Source: Flavobacterium cyclinae
Lineage (GTDB): Bacteria > Bacteroidota > Bacteroidia > Flavobacteriales > Flavobacteriaceae
Assembly (NCBI RefSeq): GCF_021172145.1
Contig: NZ_CP089095.1
Location: 2,356,001 to 2,420,000, forward strand
Reading direction: 5' to 3'
Length of the DNA: 64,000 bases
The position numbers and the translations under genes are program-made. Below the pieces are notes generated by a model. It saw only the letters and a program-made list of their open reading frames with translations, was not told the origin of the DNA and searched no databases. Below are positions 57,391-64,000 of the stretch, in pieces (the stretch's first letter is position 1; each line of letters opens with the position of its first letter).

Positions 57391-57460
57391 TACACCCCTA
57401 TATTCCGAAGGTTCGGAACTTCCGTTTGACGGAACAGGCTCTCGAGGGGATAATCCTTCT
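57391..57460. repeat. Dispersed element X, left copy
   Basis: The ~70-bp stretch from TACACCCCTATATTCCGAAG to TAATCCTTCT recurs at 59197-59267 with about ten differences and is related to the type A middle of the 50-51 kb array. It contains two small hairpins, CCGAA-2-TTCGG and TTCCGT-3-ACGGAA. Confidence 0.7.
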
Positions 57461-57671
57461 ATTGACTTTTTACTTTTACTTTTTTCAATAAGAAAATATG
57501 CTACAATTAGTAAAATATGCATTTATATAACACAAAACCTCTTAGAATAAAATTCCCCCTTTGAAGGGGGCAGGGGGATGTTACGCTACTATTTTTAAGA
57601 TTTCTTCAATTATTTTAATCCGTGTTCCAAACAAAATAAAACTCAAACAACGGTGGCTTCGTTAGTTAGTG

Positions 57672-57728
57672 TTCCGTAATTAGTTCCGTTTTAACGGTGG
57701 CTTCGAGAGCCTCAGCCACCGTTTAGAC
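57672..57728. repeat. Left direct repeat flanking the AAA/DUF4143 gene
   Basis: TTCCGTAATTAGTT followed by TTTTAACGGTGGCTTCGAGA and CCGTTTAGAC recurs at 59062-59119 in the same orientation with only a few changes. In this copy an extended stem AACGGTGGCT/AGCCACCGTT is intact. Confidence 0.8.
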
Positions 57729-57796
57729 AATTCATTATCCTATTATTTCCATTAGAACTACTGAAACCGTTACCTGAGGTACTCAAAGGCAAAAAA

Positions 57797-58966
57797 TCAA
57801 TACATCAAACCAAAATACCATAAAGGGATTGTATTTAAAAAGCCACTTTCAATATCATCCTTAACAACATAGCCATTTCCAACTGTCTTTATTTGTTTTA
57901 AGCTTTTGTTTTTACCACCTATTTCAAAATCCATAGTTCCAATTTTAAAATCAGCATTTTTCGAAGCAACAACCTGATGATGAACTCGTAATTGATTCAA
58001 GAAAAATGTCTCTCTAATGTTTCCTTTATTTGGGTTTTCATAAGCTAAATTATAGACCAAATTGGTATTATCTAAATATACTTTATTTACTTTCCCTAAT
58101 CCTCTAATCCCATGAGTTTCATCTCGCAATTGCAAAAGCATGCCCGCTTCTTCCATATACAAAAGATAATCCGATATATTGTTTCGGCTAATTGACAATA
58201 TCTCCGCTATTTTACTCATATTAGGCTTAAAAGGAACACTTTCGGCAACAATAGCCATAAGCTGTTTCAACTTTCTCCCTGTCGATACATTCATATCGGC
58301 ATATACAGGAATATCACTCTCCAATGTTTGGTTGATCACCTGAAATAACTTTATATCAAAATCAGGCTCTAAAGCAAAAGGATAATATCCAGTTTTAAGA
58401 TAATCTGCAAATAAAAGCAAGGGATGCGATACTGAAATCACGCTTGACGGACGTGTTACAATTTCTTCTAGCGTAAGCTTTGGCACTTCTATTTTATGAA
58501 ATAGCAATAAATATTCTCGAAAAGACAAACCTTGCATTGGGTAAAGTACGGCTCTCCTACTTAAATCAGCACTTCCTTTTTTAATATCTAATACGGAAGA
58601 GCCTGTAAATATCAACTGCAAATTAGTATGATAATCATAAATTAGCTTCAATTCGTTTGACCAATCAGGATACTTGTGTATCTCATCAATAATGAAATGT
58701 GTTCCTCCAAATTTGACAAAATTGGAAGCTACCTCAGAGAGACGATGCTTAGCAAAATAAAAATCATCCGCTGTAACATATAAAGTATGACGAGGATCTA
58801 AGTGATTTTTGATGTATTGCAAAACTAAGGTGGTTTTTCCAACACCGCGTGGTCCTACAATCCCAATTAGTCTGTTTTTCCAGTTAATTTGATCATATAA
58901 ATACCTTGTAAACGAGGTACTTACTCCAGCAATTAAACGATTTGAATATTCAAATAATGCATCCAT
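57797..58966 (-). CDS. AAA-family ATPase with DUF4143 C-terminal region
   Basis: The 389-aa protein has a P-loop domain with Walker A GIVGPRGVGKTTLVLQY near residues 36-50, Walker B THFIIDEIHKYPDW near 90-103, and IFTGSSVLDIKKGSADLSRRAV (sensor-like). A helix-turn-helix-like stretch (KIAEILSISRNNISDYLLYME) lies near 248-268, and the end has the DUF4143 pattern (NTNLVYNL, RETFFLNQL, DFEIGGKNK). These proteins are common and variable in Bacteroidota, are often called ATP-binding proteins, and their role is unknown; links to mobile or toxin-antitoxin-like elements have been suggested. A 55-bp inverted repeat lies 14 bases before its start codon. Confidence 0.88.
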   Translation of the reverse strand: MDALFEYSNRLIAGVSTSFTRYLYDQINWKNRLIGIVGPRGVGKTTLVLQYIKNHLDPRHTLYVTADDFYFAKHRLSEVASNFVKFGGTHFIIDEIHKYPDWSNELKLIYDYHTNLQLIFTGSSVLDIKKGSADLSRRAVLYPMQGLSFREYLLLFHKIEVPKLTLEEIVTRPSSVISVSHPLLLFADYLKTGYYPFALEPDFDIKLFQVINQTLESDIPVYADMNVSTGRKLKQLMAIVAESVPFKPNMSKIAEILSISRNNISDYLLYMEEAGMLLQLRDETHGIRGLGKVNKVYLDNTNLVYNLAYENPNKGNIRETFFLNQLRVHHQVVASKNADFKIGTMDFEIGGKNKSLKQIKTVGNGYVVKDDIESGFLNTIPLWYFGLMY

Positions 58967-58980
58967 TCTTCTTATTTTTA

Positions 58981-59035
58981 TGCAAAATTAACAAAAAAAC
59001 GCACTACTATAGTGCGTTTTTTTGTTAATTTTGCA
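58981..59035. promoter_or_regulatory. Perfect 26-bp inverted repeat upstream of the AAA/DUF4143 gene
   Basis: The left arm (58981-59006) begins TGCAAAATTAAC and ends CGCACTA. The right arm (59010-59035) is its exact reverse complement, with CTA between. The inner CGCACTA/TAGTGCG stem flanked by seven A and seven T could act as a two-way terminator. The outer part of each arm reads TAATTTTG in the outward direction, a perfect -7 box; on the minus strand it ends about 16-17 bases before the ATG at 58966. Confidence 0.85.
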
Positions 59036-59061
59036 CTGCATTAGTGCTTTTTTGGTCAGTT

Positions 59062-59119
59062 TTCCGTAATTAGTTTCAGTTTTAACGGTGGCTTCGAGAG
59101 CCTCAAACACCGTTTAGAC
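59062..59119. repeat. Right direct repeat flanking the AAA/DUF4143 gene
   Basis: This is a near copy of 57672-57728 (TTCCGTAATTAGTT... CCGTTTAGAC). Here the distal stem is broken, because AGCCACCG is replaced by AAACACCG. Further similarity (ATTAGAACT) continues for ~30 bases beyond in both copies. Confidence 0.8.
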
Positions 59120-59196
59120 GATTTGTTTTTACATTTTTATTAGAACTGATAAAGTCTTTAGATTTATAAGTTGTTTGCTTTTTAGTTGCTATTTTT

Positions 59197-59267
59197 TACA
59201 CCCCTTAATTCCGAAGTGTCGGAACTTCCGTGTGACGGAATAGGCTCTTGAGGGGACAATTCCTTCT
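59197..59267. repeat. Dispersed element X, right copy
   Basis: Near copy of 57391-57460 in the same orientation, with TACACCCCTTAATTCCGAAG at its start and GACAATTCCTTCT at its end. Confidence 0.7.
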
Positions 59268-59402
59268 AAGAAATTTAGCTTTGATTAAATTATTCCAATT
59301 TCTTAAATCTGTATTTCCATAAACGTTAGCCTCCAATCTATAATCACTTTTATAAGAGATGCTTAGCAGCACGACAAACTGGTGGTTAGAAAACTCAAAT
59401 AA

Positions 59403-60539
59403 GTGAAACGCTCTGTGTATCTCTTTCAACGCAATCCACTTAAAATAAGCTCCGTGAGCTCGGTGTAAAGCTTAACCACAAGACAGTAAGAAGACAAAAA
59501 CAGCTAATACTTCAAATAGTTCATTCCGCTAAATAGAAAATTCCTTCGCAGTAGGCTACTACTTTACGAATTAAAGTTTTTAATTCATAAATCAAAAATT
59601 GTCACTCTTCAATCATCATTCAGTTGTTGCAATAAGAAATATGTAAACAAAACAAGTGAAACGCTCTGTGTAGCTCTCTCAACACAATCCACTTCAAATA
59701 AACTCCGTGCAGCTCGGTGTAAAACACTTCATTAGCCTTCGACAAGATAAAGATGACAATTGAGTCAATAAATTTCTATAGATATCTAAGCATTTAAATT
59801 TTAAAGATTACTTTAATTTTTTCCATCTGTGTTCCAAAACAAGAGCATATTCAAGGGCAAGTACAAAAGTGAAACGCTCTGTGTAGCTCTCTCAACACAA
59901 TCCGCTTCAAATAAACTCCATGTAACTCGGTGTAAAACTTAACCACAAGACAGTAAGAAGACATAACAGCTAATACTTCAAATAGTTCATTCCGCCAAAT
60001 AGAAAATTCCTTCGCAGTAGGCTACTACTTTACGAAGTAAAGTTTTTACTTCATAAATCAAAAATCGTTACTCTTCAATCATCATTCAGTTGTTGCAATA
60101 AGAAATATGTAAACAAAACAAGTGAAACGCTCTGTGTAGCTCTTTCAACGCAATCCATTTCAAATAAACTCCATGTAACTCGGTGTAAAACTTAACCACA
60201 AGACAGTAAGAAGACATAACAGCTAATACTTCAAATAGTTCATTCCGCCAAATAGAAAATTCCTTCGCAGTAGGCTACTACTTTACGAATTAAAGTTTTT
60301 ACTTCATAAATCAAAAATCGTTACTATTCAATCATCCTTCAGTTGTTGCAATAAGAAATATGTAAACAAAACAAGTGAAACGCTCTGTGTAGCTCTTTCA
60401 ACACAATCCACTTCAAATAAACTCCGTGTAACTTGATGTCAATTTTAACGCAAATCCCGAAACTTCGGGAACCAAGTTTTTCAAAAACAAACAAAGTTTT
60501 TTTATAGATTCCTTCAATTTTCACCATATATGTTCCAAA
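59403..60539. repeat. Array of five 213-253-bp tandem repeats
   Basis: Core units (GTGAAACGCTCTGTGTA..) start at 59403, 59656, 59869, 60122 and 60375 (spacing 253, 213, 253, 253). Units 1, 3 and 4 share a middle with CCACAAGACAGTAAGAAGAC and CCTTCGCAGTAGGCTACTAC (a small hairpin GTAG-GC-CTAC). Unit 2 has a different middle (CATTAGCCTTCGACAAGAT) and unit 5 carries the TCCCGAAACTTCGGGA palindrome. No gene is seen in 59036-60665. Confidence 0.88.
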
Positions 60540-60665
60540 AATCAATAATTTGAAGCAAAAAAATCACAATAAAAAACTTTTAAAAAAAACGTATGACTCT
60601 TTGTGAATAAAAAAATTGAATATAGATGTTTGTATTTTTTGATTTTTTAATCAATGCCTAAAAAA

Positions 60666-61424
60666 TTACTTCTGTACTCCAATAATAGTAACCGTATTCC
60701 ATTTCTTGTGAAGAAACTTAGTCTTTCTACGTTCTTTATTTGAAAAACCAATAAATAAAAAAGCAACCCATAAATTACGAGCAGATAAAGGCTCCAGAAT
60801 AAACGATAAAGGAAAAGCAATATCTTCATCCCGCTTAAGAACAATCTCATTACTGAAATGATGTTCGAAAGTATCGTTTTTATAATCCCAATCAGCAATA
60901 CCAACTTGAATATGAACTTGATTAGCTTCAGGAGTGGGCCATACTATATCTCGATCTACATGAAGCGATGTTAAAGAAATGGTATTTTGCTTCCAATCAA
61001 AAATTACAGGAAGTTTTAAAACACGTTTTAAAGGTCGTAATTTATTTCCTTCAAAATGCAACAACAAATCATCTATCACAGGCTGATCAAGCCCCTGCTC
61101 CAAAGTTCTTTTTCCTTTTGGATTAAGGGTGTCTTCTTCTAAAATTTCAAACAACAATTGATTAACTCGACCTGCAAAAGAAACTTCTTTGGCACGATCA
61201 AATAAAGGCTTGGCTAGTTGACGAAAAACGCGTGACTTATTAACACAATACCCAAATTCAGAACTTTGTTTTTTGATAAAGTCATAAATAGGGTTTTCTG
61301 CAAATTGCTTTTTAGTAATACCAGGAGATCCTTTTTCACGTGCCAATACTTGATCAGAACATTTGTAGAACGTAATACCATCTATAGTACCACTTAATTT
61401 TAATTTTGAAATAACTTTAGCCAT
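60666..61424 (-). CDS. Conserved hypothetical protein of Bacteroidota type (LKLSGTIDGITFYK start)
   Basis: From the ATG at 61422-61424 the protein has 252 aa; a longer frame to 61472 begins in promoter DNA and is rejected. It starts MAKVISKLKLSGTIDGITFYK and continues LAREKGSPG, ENPIYDFIKKQSSEFG and SRVFRQLAKPLFDRAKE. From memory, this start (SGTIDxxTFYK, then a Gly-Pro turn and a SEFG stretch) recurs in flavobacterial proteins of unknown function; I cannot assign a role. The C-terminal half is beta-rich (ISLTSLHVDRD, HIQVGIADWDY). No signal peptide or membrane segment. It is isolated among repeats, with its own promoter (61442-61472). Confidence 0.75.
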   Translation of the reverse strand: MAKVISKLKLSGTIDGITFYKCSDQVLAREKGSPGITKKQFAENPIYDFIKKQSSEFGYCVNKSRVFRQLAKPLFDRAKEVSFAGRVNQLLFEILEEDTLNPKGKRTLEQGLDQPVIDDLLLHFEGNKLRPLKRVLKLPVIFDWKQNTISLTSLHVDRDIVWPTPEANQVHIQVGIADWDYKNDTFEHHFSNEIVLKRDEDIAFPLSFILEPLSARNLWVAFLFIGFSNKERRKTKFLHKKWNTVTIIGVQK

Positions 61425-61441
61425 AATAAAAATGTTTTTTC

Positions 61442-61472
61442 TAAAGTTAAAAAAAGTAAAAAAACAAAACAA
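61442..61472 (-). promoter_or_regulatory. Promoter of the conserved hypothetical gene at 61424
   Basis: On the minus strand TTG (61470-61472) is followed after 20 bases by TAACTTTA (61442-61449), one base off TAnnTTTG. The start codon follows 17 bases later. A palindrome ATGACA-4-TGTCAT lies further upstream at 61512-61527 and could be an operator. Confidence 0.45.
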
Positions 61473-61824
61473 GTAGTGTTTTGAATCAATTTAGTACAAT
61501 TTAGTGAGGTTATGACAAACATGTCATCAAAAAAGCGCACGCTAAAATATTTTATCTTTAAAATTTTAAAAAAAATCTCTCTTATAATAAAATAAACTAA
61601 AAAAAACTTTAGATTAGATTAAAAAATATTGGTTACGCCAAAAAAGACAATTAATTATAATGGTATTTTAAGTACATTTTCTTTAAATCAATATTTAGAA
61701 GTATCACTAAACATAAATAATGTGTCTATGAATTTAAAAAAAGACTTAAATAAATTTTAAAAATTTATTCCATATTTTCCATCTGTGTTCCATAACAAGA
61801 ACAAGTTAAAAGGCAAGTACAAAA

Positions 61825-62190
61825 GTGAAACGCTCTGTGTATCTCTTTCAACGCAATCCACTTCAAATAAACTCCGTGAGCTCGGTGTAAAACATTTCAT
61901 TAGCCTTCGACAAAATCAGGATAACAATCGAATCAATGAATTTCTATTGATATCTAAGCATTTAAATTTTAAAGATTACTTCAATTTTTTCATCTGTATT
62001 CCAAAAAGCCTGAAACCTTAAACAACTAGCGCAGCGCCCTCTATGTACCTTTCTCAACACAATCCACTTAAAATAAACTCTGTTCAGCTCGTTGTAAATT
62101 TCAACGCAAATCCCGAAACTTCGGGAACCAAGTTTCTCGCAAAGCATGCAAAGTAATTTTAAAGATGATTTCAATTTCTTCAATCTGTGT
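61825..62190. repeat. Two diverged copies of the dispersed repeat core
   Basis: A good copy starts at 61825 (GTGAAACGCTCTGTGTATCT, then CATTAGCCTTCGACAAAATC as in unit 2 of the 59-60 kb array). A decayed copy starts near 62020 (GCGCCCTCTATGTACC) and carries the TCCCGAAACTTCGGGA palindrome at 62111-62126. No gene is visible between 61425 and 63280; the part 61530-61780 is plain AT-rich DNA. Confidence 0.75.
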
Positions 62191-62199
62191 TCCGAAAAT

Positions 62200-63255
62200 C
62201 CAAATCATAAATAGTTACTATTCAATCGTCAATCACTTATTCAAGATTTGCTTACCAACATAACAAACTAGTGTTGGAAAACTACAATAAGTGAAACGTC
62301 TCTGTGGTACTCGCTCAACACAATCCAATTAAAAAAACTCCATGTAACTCTGTGCAAAACTTAATACTACTTTGTATAACTAAAATATTCACTTCTATCA
62401 GCACTTTACACAAGAAAATCTGTTCATCCACATTCCAAATATGTAAAAGTCAAAAGATTTTGACAGCGTAACTTTCTCAACTTATTCAAATCAAAAAACT
62501 CTCCGTATAGTTCAGTGTAAAAACTATGTCCCTATGTGTTTTTAACAAGTAATTAAAATTTTAAAGATGATTTCAATTTATTAATCTGTATTCCTAAAAT
62601 CCAAATCATAAAGAATTACTATTCAATCGTCAATCACTTATTCAAAAGTTACTTGCCAACATAACAAACTAGTGTTGGAAAACTACAATAAGTGAAACGT
62701 TTCTGTGGTACTCGCTCAACACAATCCATCCCGAAGCTTCGGGACAAAAAAACTCCATGTAACTCTGTGCAAAACTTAATACTACTTTGTGTAACTAAAA
62801 TATTCGCCTCTTTCAGCACTTTACACAAGAAAATCTGTTCATCCATATTCCAAATATGTAAACGTCAAAAGATTTTGACAGCGTAACTTTCTCAACTTAT
62901 TCAAATCAAAAAACTCTCCGTATAGTTCAGTGTAAAAACTATATCCCTATGTGTTTTAACAAGTAATAAAAATTTTAAAGATGATTTCAATTTATTCAAT
63001 CTGTATTCCTAAAATCAAAATCATAAAGAATTACTATTCAATCGTCAATCACTTATTCAAGAGTTGCTTGCCAACATAACAAACTAGTGTTGGAAAACTA
63101 CAATAAGTGAAACGTCTCTGTGGTACTCGCTCAACACAATCCAATTAAAAAAACTCCATGTAACTCTGTGCAAAACTTAATACTACTTTGTGTAACTAAA
63201 ATATTCGCCTCTTAAAACACTTTCTACAAGCAAACCTGTATCATCTGCGTTCCAA
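62200..63255. repeat. 2.6 tandem copies of a ~400-bp repeat
   Basis: Copies begin with CCAAATCATAAA at 62200 and 62601 and with CAAAATCATAAA at 63016 (spacing 401 and 415). Each contains the core variant GTGAAACGT(c/t)TCTGTGGTAC (62291, 62692, 63107). The longer spacing of copy 2 comes from 16 extra bases forming the palindrome TCCCGAAGCTTCGGGA at 62729-62744. The short frames in this region are not conserved genes. Confidence 0.88.
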
Positions 63256-63280
63256 TTCATGCGCAATGTCTCTGTACAAT

Positions 63281-63817
63281 TTACATTGAATTAACTATAT
63301 ATTTTTTTAAATTCTCATTAAAAGAATTAAAAATGCTTGAAATAGTACTTGGATACATGATATAACGGGTATGTATAGTTCCATTTTTCTTGAAATACTT
63401 ATTTTTTTGATCAGGTTTTAATGAAAAATTAACCCATTTATTTTCACTGGGTATGTATATTTCCATTTTTACAACTGTAATGGTATAACTGGTTTCAAAA
63501 AAAGAAATTTCAATAGTAGATTTAACATCATAACAATTCAAATCCTCTAAATATTTATCACACAAAATTTTGAACTTTATATCTTCTAAACAAATCAATT
63601 GATTTTCTTTAGTTGATACTATATGAATTTTATTTTTTTGAGAAGGTAAACGTAGCCATTCCAAAGTTAGTTGAAATAATAATTTTTTATTAATATGTTG
63701 AAAATCTTCCTTCACAAATGCAGACAAACCATTTTGTGTAAAAGAAAAAGAATTTTGTTGCGCCAATATGGAACCATTAAATAATAAAATAATAAAAATC
63801 AGAGATAATAGTCTCAT
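63281..63817 (-). CDS. Small secreted hypothetical protein
   Basis: The 178-aa protein has a clear signal peptide (MRLLSLIFIILLFNGSILAQQ, cleavage near residue 20). The mature part alternates polar and hydrophobic residues as in a beta-rich fold, with two cysteines close together (LICLEDIKFKILCDKY) and a third in LNCYD. I do not recognise the family; it resembles small periplasmic proteins of DUF4468-like size, but that is not a claim of homology. A TATTTTTG -7-like box lies at 63857-63864, about 40 bases before the start. Confidence 0.65.
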   Translation of the reverse strand: MRLLSLIFIILLFNGSILAQQNSFSFTQNGLSAFVKEDFQHINKKLLFQLTLEWLRLPSQKNKIHIVSTKENQLICLEDIKFKILCDKYLEDLNCYDVKSTIEISFFETSYTITVVKMEIYIPSENKWVNFSLKPDQKNKYFKKNGTIHTRYIMYPSTISSIFNSFNENLKKYIVNSM

Positions 63818-63856
63818 AAAAAATAATTTTTAAAGTAATAATAGGCCTAATCCTTT

Positions 63857-63864
63857 CAAAAATA
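63857..63864 (-). promoter_or_regulatory. Possible -7 element of the secreted hypothetical gene
   Basis: The minus strand reads TATTTTTG, a full TAnnTTTG match, 40 bases before the start at 63817. No clear TTG is seen at the usual spacing. Confidence 0.3.
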
Positions 63865-63964
63865 ATAATATTTATGTGGTATCCAGAATATAAAAGTTAA
63901 AATTTTTTACTTTTTTTAATAATTCCTTGAGATTTCAATCAAACTGCATTAATGATTATAATAA

Positions 63965-63990
63965 AGGAGGCTGTCTTACGACAGCCTCCT
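63965..63990. terminator. Intrinsic terminator hairpin
   Basis: AGGAGGCTGTC, a 4-base loop (TTAC) and GACAGCCTCCT form a perfect 11-bp stem. On the minus strand the stem is followed by TTTATTATAA and on the plus strand by CTTGTTTATA. It most likely ends a gene that lies beyond the right edge and is read leftwards. Confidence 0.75.
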
Positions 63991-64000
63991 CTTGTTTATA

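Larger units (their letters stand above)
57109..57796. other. Gene-free region with repeats and hairpins
   Basis: No coding region is visible. It contains an X element at 57391-57460 (shared with 59197-59267), a hairpin CCCCCTT-2-AAGGGGG at 57555-57570, a 10-bp stem AACGGTGGCT/AGCCACCGTT at 57693-57723, and the left direct repeat at 57672-57728. The rest is AT-rich with no recognised signal. Confidence 0.6.

Noticed and set aside
58981..59035. Plain intrinsic terminator as the only explanation for the 55-bp palindrome
   Set aside because: The inner stem with A7 and T7 could terminate, but no gene is known to end here on either side and the symmetry extends well beyond the T run through the -7-like boxes. 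It remains an alternative, not the sole reading.
57391..59267. A composite transposon formed by the X elements around the ATPase gene
   Set aside because: X copies lack an encoded transposase, and spacing to the inner direct repeats differs on the two sides (about 210 versus 80 bases), so they are more likely dispersed intergenic repeats.
59205..62886. Short frames in the repeat arrays (for example 59205-59429, 60339-60545, 61785-62021, 62649-62846)
   Set aside because: They are translations of the repeat core (phrases like KEIHRAFHLF recur because the DNA recurs), with no ribosome site or domain.

Overview
The window looks like chromosomal DNA of a flavobacterium (Flavobacteriaceae, Bacteroidota). 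The DNA is strongly AT-rich. It encodes a gliding/type IX secretion (T9SS) module (PorP/SprF-like protein, OmpA/PD40 protein, giant type B-sorted adhesin). Several promoters fit the Bacteroidota pattern TTG-N19-TAnnTTTG, for example upstream of wza and of the acyltransferase at 11133. No tRNA, rRNA, CRISPR array or transposase was seen. Family assignments come from motifs read by eye; no database search was run.

Layout. (1) 1-4.5 kb: housekeeping and envelope genes (end of lptB, a GH25 lysozyme, pssA, a PorV/PorQ-like barrel, a DUF4105 protein). (2) 4.5-11.1 kb, minus strand: a small surface-glycan operon with a hexapeptide acyltransferase, three GT4 enzymes, a Wzy/O-antigen-ligase-like polymerase and an initiating polyprenyl glycosylphosphotransferase. 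(3) 11.2-21.0 kb, minus strand: a probable six-gene unit running adhesin, PorP/SprF, OmpA-like, GAF histidine kinase, LytTR regulator, lone receiver. A three-copy ~135-bp tandem repeat with hairpins sits between the adhesin and porP/sprF. (4) 21.3-27.8 kb, plus strand: a 1331-aa soluble PAS/GAF histidine kinase, a CHASE-domain membrane kinase with a closely related kinase core, and two stand-alone receivers. (5) 27.8-57.1 kb, mostly minus strand: a large surface polysaccharide locus. It holds many glycosyltransferases, the nonulosonate (sialic-acid-type) genes neuA, neuC and neuB, wecB, an asparagine-synthase-like amidotransferase, an MBOAT acyltransferase with an SGNH-like partner, a pyruvyltransferase, an ABC exporter (Wzm/Wzt) and a Wza/Wzc/CpsB-type phosphatase set, followed by a PglE-like aminotransferase and an N-terminally truncated sugar transferase. 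(6) 57.1-64 kb: a repeat-rich, gene-poor region with an AAA/DUF4143 ATPase, a conserved hypothetical gene, a small secreted protein and several families of long repeats.

How it works together. Regions 2 and 5 supply activated sugars, glycosyltransferases, decorating enzymes and export machinery for one or more acidic surface glycans. Regions 3 and 4 pair surface adhesion or motility functions with four receiver proteins and three kinases. The accessory signals that stand out are an AAA/DUF4143 gene preceded by a perfect 26-bp inverted repeat and bracketed by ~57-bp direct repeats, a GIY-YIG nuclease gene embedded in REP-like palindromes inside the neu operon, and about fifteen copies of a dispersed repeat core arranged in tandem arrays around 50-51, 59-60.5 and 61.8-63.2 kb.
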